Shown in pieces: positions 27,294 through 36,831 of a DNA stretch of 64,000 nucleotides. The stretch is from JASMTM01 sp964441735 (GTDB lineage: Bacteria; Thermotogota; Thermotogae; Petrotogales; Kosmotogaceae), in NCBI GenBank assembly GCA_964441735.1, contig CAYTVB010000003.1:1-64000 (forward strand), in the 5' to 3' direction. The notes beneath the pieces were generated by a model. It saw nothing but the letters and a program-made list of their open reading frames with translations. It did no database searches and had not been told where the DNA came from. Made by a program: the position numbers and the translations under genes. Position 1 is the first letter of the stretch, and every line of letters starts with the position of its first letter.

Positions 27294-30134
27294 TTGTTGA
27301 ACAATAAAAGAAATAAAGAACACAAGAAAAGTGAAGATTTTTCAAAAAAGGAAAAAAGAAGAGTTTTTACCCTGGGAAAAGATTTTAGGATTGTCCGCAA
27401 TATCGAACAAAAAATTGCAAAGATTAATAATGAAAAAGATGTTTTAAAAACATTTTGTGAGAGTCTTTATAATACGGGAAAGTATAAGGGGATCTTCTCC
27501 TTTCTCATAGATAAGGATAATAACTTTATAAATATATACGACAAAGGTTTTAAAAAAACCACTAAAAAGCTTCTTAACAATATGATTATTAAAAAAGAAT
27601 CACGCTGTATAACACATCCCGTTGAAAAAAGAGACTTGTTTGTGGATGTTAAACCCGGTTATGACTGTGAAATAGTAAAAGAGAGTAATTCAGAGGGAAT
27701 AATTAGTGTTCCACTCGAGTATCAAGGAATAGTCAAAGGTGTATTTTCAGTGCTTCTAAGTAAAGAACTTGCAAATGACAGAAAAGAACAAAACCATCTT
27801 ATTGAACTGGCGGATCTCATATCGTTCAAACTTAATAAAATCAATGCAGAAAGAACTTTGGGATTGGTGAGGAAAGAATTCGAAAACAGTGAAGATCTTT
27901 TTTCACTTTTTGTCGATCACGTTCCCGCAGCAGTTTTTATTAAGGATCACAATAGTAGATATGTATTTATGAATTACTTTTTTAAAAAAATAATAGGTCA
28001 TGATGAAAAAGAACTGGGAAAGAACCCCCATGAATTATATTCAAAAGAAATTGCAGATATTTTATTAGAGAACGACAGAAAGGCTCTTAAAAAAGGGTTT
28101 ATAGAATGTGAAGAAAAAGTTCCAGATAAAAATGGAGCGTTAAGATTATACAGTTCACAAAAATTTGTTATTAATAGAGGAGACAGAGAACCTCTTATAG
28201 GTGGCATAGCGATTGATATAACTGACAAAAATGCATATCAATCTAGATTAGAATATTTTGTTAGACTTCATCAAATTTTAAGGGAAACAACAAACGAAAT
28301 TTTGCGATCGGAATTATCAGAGAAAACGTACACCGAACTACTTAAAAGAGCAGTGGAGATAGTACCTGGAGCTGAATCGGGCAGCTTGCTCATAAAAAAG
28401 AAAGATGGTAAATATCATTTCATTGATGCCATTAATTACGATATGGACATACTAAAAGAGGTTTCATTCAGTCCGGATGAAGTTATGCATGGAAATAGTC
28501 ACAAACCACGAATAGTAAACCCCAATAAAGTCGATGATAGACTAAGTGCAGTAACCCGGCAAAAACTGCTAAGGGCTAGAAAAGGAAAAGAGATCAAGTC
28601 CACACTTTCCATACCATCTGTGATAGATAATGACATACTGGCGATATTCTCACTGGATAATCATGAAGAAACTAACGCTTTTGATGATATGTCGGTTGAA
28701 ACAGCTGAAATACTGGGGCAACAAGTATCGGTGTTATTAAGAAGAATTTCACTGGAAGAAAAAGTAAAAAAAGAAAGAACCAAACTAAAGTATCTTGCAA
28801 CACATGACCCCGTTACAAATTTACCCAACAGACGATATCTTGAAGAGAAATTTTCGGAGTGTCTTAAGTGGGCAAAAGAAAAAGGTCGAAAATTTTCATT
28901 AATGCAGCTGGATATCAACAGATTCCGGCATATTAATGAGGTTTTTGGTCATTTCACAGGAGATGTGTTGATAAAAGATTTTGGAAATAGATTGATGGAC
29001 TTTTTACGTGAAAGTGATATTTTGGTGAGACTGGAAGCGGATGAATTCGTTTTACTGTTTTTAGACGCGGGTTATAATGTTTCCAGGAGAATTGCACAGA
29101 ATATATTACGCGTGATGAATAACCCGTTTTTCATTAATAATCAACCAGTAAGTGTATCCATTTCTATAGGAATAGCTGTGTATCCTGAAAATGGTAAAGA
29201 CTTTCAAACACTATTAAGAAATGCTGCTGTCGCTATGTATCATGCAAAAAGAACAGGTAAAGACTACAGTTTCTATAAACATGAACAAAGCTTGGACGTT
29301 ACTGAAAGGCTTTCCTTAGAGCAGGATCTCTTAAAAGCCTTTGAAGAAAGGAATCAGCTTGATGTATTTTATCAACCGATAGTTGAAATGGATAGCGGTA
29401 AAATATTCAGACTTGAAGCTTTGTGCCGCTGGAAACATCCCAAAAAGGGTTATGTTTCTCCTGAAATTTTTATTCCAATCGCTGAGGTAGCGGGTTCCAT
29501 CGATAAAATTGGCAAATATGTTCAGAACAGAGTGTGTGAAGATTTATACGATCTGGATAAGTCAGGGATAGATATCCCGATAACAATAAACCTTTCTGCC
29601 AAAGAACTTCAAAGAGACAATATTGTTGAAGATATTACTGAAATTTTGATGGTACATGGGATTGAAGGAGAAAAATTCTCCCTTGAAATAACCGAAACAG
29701 ATTTACTTAAGAATCTTGAGGGGAATCTAAACAAATTAAACAGACTCAAGAAAAACGGAATCGAGGTTTATATTGATGATTTCGGAACGGGTTACTCCTC
29801 TTTAAGCTACCTGCAACAACTTCCTGTAGATTATTTGAAGATTGATAAATCCTTTGTTCAGAACATTGACAAAGAGAATGCTGATATAACAATTATAAGA
29901 ATGATAATAGGACTTGCTAAGAATCTTGGATTGAAAACCGTAGCGGAAGGTGTAGAGACCAATGAGCAAAAGAATACGTTGATTGACCTTGGATGCGATT
30001 ACGCTCAGGGTTTCTTATTCTGCAGACCCTCACCTTTGAATAAATTACCTTTCTTGAAAAAAGGCTATATATATATCTTAGAAAATAACATGAACACTTT
30101 TAATGGAGGACAACAATATGAAAAAAGGTTTTAA
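27294..30134 (+). CDS. GAF-PAS-GAF-GGDEF-EAL protein, probable c-di-GMP phosphodiesterase
   Basis: 946 residues, cytoplasmic, no membrane helix seen. Order: GAF-like (about 40-190), PAS (about 200-320, VPAAVFIKDHNSRYVFMN), GAF (about 345-490), GGDEF (about 500-665), EAL (about 670-925). The GGDEF signature is changed to EADEF (about 580), which predicts loss of cyclase activity and perhaps a GTP-sensing role. The EAL domain keeps the catalytic set: FRLEALCRW, INLSAKEL, LEITETDL, YIDDFGTGYSSL, LKIDKSF, AEGVET and YAQGF. TTG start with a weak ribosome site. The end overlaps the next gene by 17 bases, linking c-di-GMP turnover to the glycosidase transcript. Confidence 0.92.
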   Translation: MLNNKRNKEHKKSEDFSKKEKRRVFTLGKDFRIVRNIEQKIAKINNEKDVLKTFCESLYNTGKYKGIFSFLIDKDNNFINIYDKGFKKTTKKLLNNMIIKKESRCITHPVEKRDLFVDVKPGYDCEIVKESNSEGIISVPLEYQGIVKGVFSVLLSKELANDRKEQNHLIELADLISFKLNKINAERTLGLVRKEFENSEDLFSLFVDHVPAAVFIKDHNSRYVFMNYFFKKIIGHDEKELGKNPHELYSKEIADILLENDRKALKKGFIECEEKVPDKNGALRLYSSQKFVINRGDREPLIGGIAIDITDKNAYQSRLEYFVRLHQILRETTNEILRSELSEKTYTELLKRAVEIVPGAESGSLLIKKKDGKYHFIDAINYDMDILKEVSFSPDEVMHGNSHKPRIVNPNKVDDRLSAVTRQKLLRARKGKEIKSTLSIPSVIDNDILAIFSLDNHEETNAFDDMSVETAEILGQQVSVLLRRISLEEKVKKERTKLKYLATHDPVTNLPNRRYLEEKFSECLKWAKEKGRKFSLMQLDINRFRHINEVFGHFTGDVLIKDFGNRLMDFLRESDILVRLEADEFVLLFLDAGYNVSRRIAQNILRVMNNPFFINNQPVSVSISIGIAVYPENGKDFQTLLRNAAVAMYHAKRTGKDYSFYKHEQSLDVTERLSLEQDLLKAFEERNQLDVFYQPIVEMDSGKIFRLEALCRWKHPKKGYVSPEIFIPIAEVAGSIDKIGKYVQNRVCEDLYDLDKSGIDIPITINLSAKELQRDNIVEDITEILMVHGIEGEKFSLEITETDLLKNLEGNLNKLNRLKKNGIEVYIDDFGTGYSSLSYLQQLPVDYLKIDKSFVQNIDKENADITIIRMIIGLAKNLGLKTVAEGVETNEQKNTLIDLGCDYAQGFLFCRPSPLNKLPFLKKGYIYILENNMNTFNGGQQYEKRF

Positions 30135-31965
30135 GAATTTCCTGCTGGGGATCAATTACTGGTCTCGTAGCGGAGCTCTGTTTATGTGGGAAGACAGATA
30201 CTGGAATCCAGAGGTTATTGAAGAAGAGATTAAAAAAATGAAAGAACTTCATATGAACATATGCCGCTCGTTCATATTAAGTCACAGCTTTATGACAGAA
30301 CCTGAAAGGGTAGACAGGGTACGAATTGATAGGTATAAGAAATTCCTCAAGATTTGTGAAAAATATGACCTAAAAACCATTCCTACCTTTATCGTTGGGC
30401 ATATGTCTGGTGAGAACTGGGATTTCAGATTCAGAAATGGTCGCGATCTTTATTCAGATCCCTTTATGTTAAGACAACAGGAATTTCTCGTAAAAAGCGT
30501 AGTACAGGAAATCAACGAATCCGGAGCAATCTGGGGTTACCTTCTTTCCAATGAAATGCCTCTTTATGCAGGAACATCTTCACCTGAGAAGATACATAAA
30601 TGGGCATTTAGATTAACTCAAGCAATAAGGAAATATGATCCCGATAAACCGGTGGGTATTGGCGATGGTTGCTGGAATGCATTTGGCGGACAAAATGGGT
30701 TTGATTTTGAAAAACTTTCAGGAATAGTGGATTTTTTGGGACCTCATATGTATGTAAGTGAGCCTGATAATTACAGGCACAGCATGATTACAGAATTTCT
30801 AATAGGTTTTTGTAAGCGGTATCAACTGCCTGTAATTATGGAGGAATTTGGTGCTTCATCCAGCCATGCATCAGACAATAATATTTCAAAATATTATAGA
30901 GAAATTTTATTCAATATCTTTTTTGCTGGAGGTAAAGGTGCTCTGGGTTGGTGTTTAAGTGACTTTAATTATGTTGATATGAGACCGTATGTCCATCATC
31001 CCTTTGAGCTCAACTTTGGAATTTTTGATAAACAGGGTAAAGCCAAAAAGGTTACAGAAGAATTTACTCGCTTTGGACGTTTTATAGAGAATTTTAACAA
31101 CTATAAACCTCAAGGGAAAGAAGCGGCTATTGTGATTTCCAAATTTTATAATGAAGATTTCCCTTTTAGTGAAGATGATAGAGAAAAAATGGCTTTAAGT
31201 TATATTCAAAGTTATGCTTTTGCTACAAAAGCAGGTTTGGAAGTAGATATTGTTGGTGAGAACCCTGAAAGCTGGGAAGGATATAAACTTCTAATTTTGC
31301 CATGTGCCAAAAAATATTCTGCAACAACCTGGGAAAATATTTTGAGGTTTGTTGAAAATGGTGGTAACGTTTATTTTAGCTATTTCGAAGGATTAACATC
31401 TAATCAACCAGGATTATGGATGCATAATTTCAATAATATTGTAAATTGTGAGCACGAGAGAAGATATGGATTACCTGATATATTACCTGAAACCATTGAA
31501 ATTTCATTAAATGAAAATGAAAATTGGAATATTTCTACATCAAATTGCGACAGTGTATGGGAAAAGAGTTTTCTCTCTATTAATTGTTCTGATGATGTTG
31601 AAGTAAATTTGTTAAGCAATTCCGGGCTGAAACTTGCAGTAAACAAAAAAGGAAAAGGAAAAATTTTCTTTCTAAACTTTCCTCTAGAGTACATTCTAGG
31701 AAAAACACCATATGTTAATGACAATGATGTCTCATATCTAATATATCGCTTTGTTGCAAAAAATGTGAACTTAAACCTTTATAGAACTGATAATGCAATG
31801 GTTCGCTTAAGGAAAATGGTTGAAGGTTCTAAACAATTACTGGTAATGCAAAATGTTTCCTGGGAAAAACAAGAGATAAAAAAAATATATACCCCTGATC
31901 CTACTGAGGTTAATGAAACGCTTGAACCAAAGGAAATAAAGCTGTTTTCATCTAGTTCAGTTTAG
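30118..31965 (+). CDS. Clan GH-A-like glycoside hydrolase (GH5/GH42-like), probable beta-mannoside-active
   Basis: 615 residues, cytoplasmic. An N-terminal TIM barrel (about 1-330) has the acid/base Glu in YLLSNEMPLY (about 146) and the nucleophile in VIMEEFGAS (about 242), the clan GH-A arrangement. A class I GATase-like domain follows (about 340-450, LLILPCAKKYS), as in GH42-type trimerising enzymes, then a C-terminal beta domain. The ATG at 30118 follows GGAGGA; an upstream in-frame ATG at 30103 has no ribosome site. The neighbouring GH130 genes suggest beta-mannoside or related substrates. The exact family is uncertain. The last nine bases overlap the convergent GH130 gene. Confidence 0.72.
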   Translation: MKKGFKNFLLGINYWSRSGALFMWEDRYWNPEVIEEEIKKMKELHMNICRSFILSHSFMTEPERVDRVRIDRYKKFLKICEKYDLKTIPTFIVGHMSGENWDFRFRNGRDLYSDPFMLRQQEFLVKSVVQEINESGAIWGYLLSNEMPLYAGTSSPEKIHKWAFRLTQAIRKYDPDKPVGIGDGCWNAFGGQNGFDFEKLSGIVDFLGPHMYVSEPDNYRHSMITEFLIGFCKRYQLPVIMEEFGASSSHASDNNISKYYREILFNIFFAGGKGALGWCLSDFNYVDMRPYVHHPFELNFGIFDKQGKAKKVTEEFTRFGRFIENFNNYKPQGKEAAIVISKFYNEDFPFSEDDREKMALSYIQSYAFATKAGLEVDIVGENPESWEGYKLLILPCAKKYSATTWENILRFVENGGNVYFSYFEGLTSNQPGLWMHNFNNIVNCEHERRYGLPDILPETIEISLNENENWNISTSNCDSVWEKSFLSINCSDDVEVNLLSNSGLKLAVNKKGKGKIFFLNFPLEYILGKTPYVNDNDVSYLIYRFVAKNVNLNLYRTDNAMVRLRKMVEGSKQLLVMQNVSWEKQEIKKIYTPDPTEVNETLEPKEIKLFSSSSV

Positions 31966-32904
31966 GTCTATTTTAGCTGCTCCAATATACGTGTCTGCAG
32001 CTCCATAATATATGAACATTTTATCGTTGTGTATAACGCTACCTTCGAAGAATACGACATTGGGTACCTGACCTTTCTTTTCCCATGACAGTTCTGGTTC
32101 AAAAATCGGTTCATTTGTTCTTTTTATAAGTTTTGCCGGGTTATTTTTATCAAATAAAGCAGCACCAACTCTGTATATTCCAGAAAAATCCGCACTGTTA
32201 TAAAACAACAATATTCCTTCATCGGTTATTACTGGAGCTGGACCGGGTTCAACTAACCTATTATCAAAATTCATTGAGCGGGGGCTTAATACGGGACTGT
32301 AATTAACCTGCCAATCTTCCAGGTTATTTGAACTGGCCAGATAGATAGCGCTGTCACCAAAATACATGTAGTATTTTCCGTTAATTTTTTGAGGAACAAT
32401 CGCTCCAGACTTTGACCATCTGCTGGTTTTTATTATTGGGCCAACCTTCGTCCAGTTTTTAAAATCCATTGAATATGCCAGACACAGTTTTGCATTGGTA
32501 CCATCATAGCCAGTGTAGGTGAGAATATACATATCATCGATTTTCACAATTCTTGGGTCTTCACAACCACCCGGTATTTCATAATCCTCGGTTGGTGATA
32601 GGAGTGGTTCGTCCATTTTTTCAAAGTTTATACCATCTATGCTCCTGGCAAGTCCCAGGCTCGAAGTACCGTTCCATTTGTTAACTCCCGACCAGTCTTC
32701 AGCTCTATAAATGAGATTGATTTCACCATCAACAATAATAGCCCCAGGATTAAAAACAGCTTTTGATTCAAAGCCTATTCCTTCTGGAAGAAGTACTGGA
32801 TAATCAGAGACTCTTTCAATATCATAAACCTTTTCGAAAGTAAAATTAAAACTCAAAGCAGTAAGAGAAAAACAAATAAATAAGATAATAAGAACTGATT
32901 TCAC
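31957..32904 (-). CDS. GH130-family protein with signal peptide
   Basis: 315 residues. Five-bladed propeller of the GH130 type: repeats with NLIYRAED, GGCEDPRIVKIDD (the Asp of EDPRI is the general acid), and a C-terminal PNVVFFEGSVIHNDKMFIYYGAAD. The N-terminus KSVLIILFICFSLTALS is an export signal, so the enzyme is probably outside the cytoplasm, where phosphate-dependent cleavage would waste the product. This suggests a hydrolase-type member, as known for some GH130 mannosidases. GTG start with a GAGGAGG site. Last gene of the LacI-led minus operon; 32% or more of its pattern repeats in the next gene by eye, but no alignment was run. Confidence 0.82.
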   Translation of the reverse strand: MKSVLIILFICFSLTALSFNFTFEKVYDIERVSDYPVLLPEGIGFESKAVFNPGAIIVDGEINLIYRAEDWSGVNKWNGTSSLGLARSIDGINFEKMDEPLLSPTEDYEIPGGCEDPRIVKIDDMYILTYTGYDGTNAKLCLAYSMDFKNWTKVGPIIKTSRWSKSGAIVPQKINGKYYMYFGDSAIYLASSNNLEDWQVNYSPVLSPRSMNFDNRLVEPGPAPVITDEGILLFYNSADFSGIYRVGAALFDKNNPAKLIKRTNEPIFEPELSWEKKGQVPNVVFFEGSVIHNDKMFIYYGAADTYIGAAKIDLN

Positions 32905-32906
32905 TG

Positions 32907-33794
32907 TTATTCCTCCTCAACCCATTTAAGCACTTCCTGTTTTGATATCGTGGCAAGTGCAATGTGGTTATCCGCTGCCCCGTAATATATGAAGTATTTT
33001 TCCTGATGCTCTACCATGGCATCTGCAAAAACAACGTTGGGTACGCCACCAAAGATTTCCCAGTTTTTCTCGGGCTCAAGAACAGGATATTGTGTTCTCT
33101 TGATAACTCTAGCAGGATTATTCTTATCAAGTAGCATAAATCCAAGTCTATATACAGGTTTTGGTTTATCTTCCACTCCGTGATATAAAACTAACCAGCC
33201 TTTTTCCAGTTTGATTGGTGGTGCAGCGATGCCGATTTTTAAGTTGTCCCAGCCATCCTTTCTTGGGCTGGCTATTGAAACGAAATTCTCCCAGTGAATA
33301 AGGTCCTTTGAATATGCAAGATACATATCAGGTTCAATTCTGTGAAACATGATATACTTTCCATTGATTTTTTCCGGGAAAAGTGCAGCATCTTTATTGT
33401 CAATATCGGGAATAACCACGCCAAGTCGCTCCCATCTAATAAAATCATCTGTCGATGATAAGGAAATCCTTACTCCTTGAGGTGAATAGGCTGTGTAAGT
33501 CATATAGAATTTGTTATCTATCTTTGTGATTCTTGGATCTTCAACACCGAATAATTCTTCCTGGATGGATGGAGAAAAAACCGGTTTTTCCATTCGATTA
33601 AAGTCAACTCCATCTTCGCTTACCGCGTAACCAATTCTTGAAACCATATCTTCGCCCTGAGCCCGGTACAACAAGTGAAACAACCCATCTTTTTTGACCA
33701 CAGCACAATTAAACACATATTTTGATTCCCAGTGATGATAAGGTATAGGTGAGAGCAACGGATTTAAAACATGCCTTCTGAGTCTAAGCTTCAT
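32907..33794 (-). CDS. Cytoplasmic GH130 glycoside phosphorylase
   Basis: 295 residues, no signal peptide. GH130 propeller with FGVEDPRITKIDN (general acid Asp, about 95), FHLLYRAQGED, a basic FHRIEPDMYLAYS segment suited to phosphate binding, and PNVVFADAMVEHQEKYFIYYGAAD at the end. GH130 phosphorylases split beta-mannosides (for example beta-1,4-mannooligosaccharides) with phosphate to give mannose 1-phosphate. Conservation of the basic residues favours phosphorolysis. AGGAGGAG precedes the ATG. It follows the permease genes, which fits intracellular processing of an imported oligosaccharide. Confidence 0.85.
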   Translation of the reverse strand: MKLRLRRHVLNPLLSPIPYHHWESKYVFNCAVVKKDGLFHLLYRAQGEDMVSRIGYAVSEDGVDFNRMEKPVFSPSIQEELFGVEDPRITKIDNKFYMTYTAYSPQGVRISLSSTDDFIRWERLGVVIPDIDNKDAALFPEKINGKYIMFHRIEPDMYLAYSKDLIHWENFVSIASPRKDGWDNLKIGIAAPPIKLEKGWLVLYHGVEDKPKPVYRLGFMLLDKNNPARVIKRTQYPVLEPEKNWEIFGGVPNVVFADAMVEHQEKYFIYYGAADNHIALATISKQEVLKWVEEE

Positions 33795-33809
33795 TTTCTT
33801 CTCCTCCTG

Positions 33810-34628
33810 TTATTTTAAAGACATAGATATTCCCTGTAAGAAGTATTTTCTAAATATCAAAAATATCAGTACCATTGGTATAGTTTGTATTACAGAACCT
33901 GCAAGTAGTGGACCAACATAACTCCCATATTCGTGGTTGAAACTCGCTAAAAGAACGGACAAAGGCATTTTATCATAGTTTCTTATAACAATCAGAGGCC
34001 ACATGAAATTGTCCCAGATCCCTATGAATGTAAACATACCCACAATTGATGCTGTTGAACCTGTCAGTGGTACCATAACTTTAGCTATTATCCAGAATTC
34101 ACGTGCTCCGTCCATTCTAGCTGCTTCAATGAACTCTTTTGGTATAGTTCTATATGACTGTGCAAACATGAAGACTCCCCAGGCTGACATTAAACTGGGT
34201 AAGAACACAGCAGATAATGTATCGGTGAGATTCAATGTTCTTATCAGTACGTATAATGGGACTATGAACAAAAATCCCGGAAATAACATTTGAAAAATTA
34301 TGAAATTGAAAACAATATTCCTTCCTTTAAATCTCAAGCGCGATACTGCGTAGCCTATTATTGCAGAACTAAATAACACAGATACAGTAACGATTGCAGA
34401 AATTATAATACTATTTCCCAGTGCTCTCACAAAAGGTCTGTGCATTTTTTCAGCTGTTTCCAGAATAAATCTGTAATGCTCTATGGTAAAACGAGAAGGC
34501 CAAAATGTTGTAAAGATTTGGTCTGATGGTTTAAATGATCCCATAAACATCCAGATATACGGGTATATCCAGATAAAAGAGGCGATAAATAAAATGACAT
34601 ATAAAATTATCTGGGGTATCTTTTTCAT
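33810..34628 (-). CDS. Sugar ABC transporter permease, MalG type
   Basis: 272 residues, six membrane helices. Inner-membrane permease of a carbohydrate-uptake ABC importer. The EAA loop, contacting the ATPase, is EAARMDGAREFWIIAKVMVPL. The C-terminus QGISMSLK matches the MalG end (G-x-x-x-GS-x-K). The start overlaps the partner permease stop as ATGA. No ATPase gene is present in the operon, so a shared MsmK-type ATPase is likely. Confidence 0.93.
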   Translation of the reverse strand: MKKIPQIILYVILFIASFIWIYPYIWMFMGSFKPSDQIFTTFWPSRFTIEHYRFILETAEKMHRPFVRALGNSIIISAIVTVSVLFSSAIIGYAVSRLRFKGRNIVFNFIIFQMLFPGFLFIVPLYVLIRTLNLTDTLSAVFLPSLMSAWGVFMFAQSYRTIPKEFIEAARMDGAREFWIIAKVMVPLTGSTASIVGMFTFIGIWDNFMWPLIVIRNYDKMPLSVLLASFNHEYGSYVGPLLAGSVIQTIPMVLIFLIFRKYFLQGISMSLK

Positions 34629-35506
34629 GCGTATTCGACCTCTCTTTCAATAAGCTTCCGTGTCAAAATCACACAGCCAAAACTCATGAGAGCGGCTACA
34701 ATTGCCAGCGTAGAGGCGTATCCCGGGTCAAGTTTTTGAAAAGCTGTTGTATATACCATCATCTGGAAGGTGAAGGTTCTCTTCATTGGACCTCCGCCTG
34801 TTATTAGATAAGGTTCTGTAAATATTCCAAAAACCAGTGCTATTGCAAGGACCAAGACCATGACTATGGAGGGGTTTAGAAGTGGTAAAGTAATTTTCCA
34901 GAATTTTTTCCATCCGGTTGCCCCATCGAGTTCAGCAGCTTCATATAAAGTTTTTGGAATGGAATTCAATCCTGAAAAAAGTATAAGTCCATAGTATCCT
35001 ATAAATTTCCATGTAACCATCATGGCTATGGATAGAATTGCCAGTTGTGGTTCGCTAAACCAGGGAATTGTTCTTCCTGTTAGAGCGTAAATGAATTTGT
35101 TTAGTGGTCCGTTTATCGCGAAGAGTCTTTGAAAAATAATTGAATAGGCAACTCCAGAAGATACGTTAGCAACAAGAAAAGCAAGAACAAAAAATGTTTT
35201 GAAATATTTGATTTTTGTTAGTGCAACAGCAAACAGAAGAGATAGACCCAGAACCATTGGAATGTAATAAAGCATAAAATTGAAGGTATTTAGAACGACT
35301 CTCCAAAATAAATCATCCTGGAACATTTTTACAAAGTTATAGAACCAAACAAATTTTCTTGGCGTTAAAAAATTCCATCTCGAGAGAGCCAGTATGAACA
35401 ACCAGACAAATGGATAACCCCAAAAGATCGCGGTATAGATAAAATATACAAGGGATATTGACCAGCCCTTTGTTGCTTCTATTCTGCGTAATGATTTTAA
35501 ACCCAT
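34625..35506 (-). CDS. Sugar ABC transporter permease, MalF type
   Basis: 293 residues, six membrane helices. The EAA loop is EAAELDGATGWKKFWKITLPLL. Partner of the downstream MalG-type permease. GCAGGAGGAATACC precedes the ATG. A hairpin with a T run lies between this gene and the binding-protein gene upstream, so permease expression is probably below that of the binding protein. Confidence 0.93.
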   Translation of the reverse strand: MGLKSLRRIEATKGWSISLVYFIYTAIFWGYPFVWLFILALSRWNFLTPRKFVWFYNFVKMFQDDLFWRVVLNTFNFMLYYIPMVLGLSLLFAVALTKIKYFKTFFVLAFLVANVSSGVAYSIIFQRLFAINGPLNKFIYALTGRTIPWFSEPQLAILSIAMMVTWKFIGYYGLILFSGLNSIPKTLYEAAELDGATGWKKFWKITLPLLNPSIVMVLVLAIALVFGIFTEPYLITGGGPMKRTFTFQMMVYTTAFQKLDPGYASTLAIVAALMSFGCVILTRKLIEREVEYA

Positions 35507-35540
35507 AAGGTATTCCTCCTGCAGAATGCTTAATAACTAA

Positions 35541-35566
35541 AAAGCAGGGAGAAATCTCCCCGCTTT
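35541..35566 (-). terminator. Intercistronic terminator/attenuator after the binding-protein gene
   Basis: Read on the minus strand, AAAGCGGGGAG pairs with CTCCCTGCTTT (one G-T pair) around an ATTT loop and is followed by a T run. It sits between the solute-binding-protein stop and the first permease. This is the usual place for partial termination that keeps binding protein in excess. Confidence 0.75.
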
Positions 35567-35569
35567 AAA

Positions 35570-36820
35570 TCAAAACAGTATTGATCTTATTTTTCCTGCA
35601 ACATTATTTAGAGCTTCTTCAGGTCCTGCTTTGTCGTACATTAGTGGTTCAACTAAATAATCTGTCATTGCATCCTGAACATCAACAGTCTTTGTTGTAA
35701 GAGCTGGTGGAACAGCGTAAGGTACATATCCTGCATACTGTGAAAAGAATTCATTTTCAGACATGTAATCTTTAAACATTTCGTTTGTTAAAAGATCTCC
35801 CCTTGCAGGTGGTAGGTTAGTCATAGTAACCCATCTGAGATCATTTTCTTCATTGGAATACACCCATTTGAGAAATTCCCATGCTTCTTCTTTATATTTA
35901 CAGGATTTGAACATTACTAAACCTTTTGTATCAGCAAAGGTAAAAATGGGTTCTTCTTCTGGATAGTAATCCGGAACTGGTGGAGGTCCAACAACAATAT
36001 GTTCAAAAACATCAGGGAATTGCTCCTGTGCCCAATTAATTTCCCAGGGCCCTCTTATTCCACCAAGAACGACCCCATAATAAAGTGGATAGTTTCCAAG
36101 ATCAACTGCAGTCCAGTTGTTTCTGAACATTTTATAAATAAATTCTACAACACTTTTACCATGTTCATCGTTGAATGTAGCTCTTGAACGATCAATGTCA
36201 AGATATGGGTTTCCACCGCTTGCGGCATAATAATAATTAATGAAATCGAACCATCTATCCCACCAGTTTCTTCCGAGGATAACCTGCATTCCGAATTTTT
36301 CGTTTGGTACTGAATATTTTTCGCTTATTTCGTATATTTCCGAGTAGGTTCTTGGTGGTTCGTCATAACCAAGTTCTGCAAGTAAATCACTTCTCCACCA
36401 AATAAGCATGGGATTGGAGTAAATGGGAAAAACATGATAATGACCAGAAAATTTCCATCCCTCCACTATTTGTTCCATCTCCCTCTGTTCAATAAGTTCC
36501 CAATATCCAGGAAGAGTTTCCAGTGCGACTAGCTGATCTGCTTCGATCAACTGGGCTGCAAAACCACTAAATATGTTTGTACAGATATCAGGACTTCTTC
36601 CAGAAGCTATCGAAGTCAAAATAGCCTCTTCTGAACTTCCTGCAGCTGGTATTGTTGACCATTTGATTTGAATGTCAGGATTTTCTTCATTCCATTGAGT
36701 TACCAGTGATTTCCAGAAGCTTTCCTGCAAAGGATTTGGTGCAGTCCAGAATACTATTTCCTTGCCAAATACAGTAAAGGCAAATAATACAATTAATACA
36801 ATGAACAATGATTTTTTCAT
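35570..36820 (-). CDS. Sugar ABC transporter solute-binding protein (family 1)
   Basis: 416 residues. The signal sequence KKSLFIVLIVLFAFTVFG lacks an obvious lipobox, so the protein is free or anchored by its uncleaved leader. The mature start EIVFWTAPNPLQESFWKSLV and the body (ASGRSPDICTNIF) are typical of extracellular sugar-binding proteins. The AAGGAGGGG ribosome site overlaps the lacI stop region, so the two are co-transcribed. The neighbouring GH130 and GH-A genes point to a mannose-containing oligosaccharide as ligand (inference). Confidence 0.93.
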   Translation of the reverse strand: MKKSLFIVLIVLFAFTVFGKEIVFWTAPNPLQESFWKSLVTQWNEENPDIQIKWSTIPAAGSSEEAILTSIASGRSPDICTNIFSGFAAQLIEADQLVALETLPGYWELIEQREMEQIVEGWKFSGHYHVFPIYSNPMLIWWRSDLLAELGYDEPPRTYSEIYEISEKYSVPNEKFGMQVILGRNWWDRWFDFINYYYAASGGNPYLDIDRSRATFNDEHGKSVVEFIYKMFRNNWTAVDLGNYPLYYGVVLGGIRGPWEINWAQEQFPDVFEHIVVGPPPVPDYYPEEEPIFTFADTKGLVMFKSCKYKEEAWEFLKWVYSNEENDLRWVTMTNLPPARGDLLTNEMFKDYMSENEFFSQYAGYVPYAVPPALTTKTVDVQDAMTDYLVEPLMYDKAGPEEALNNVAGKIRSILF

Positions 36821-36831
36821 GTTACCCCTCC

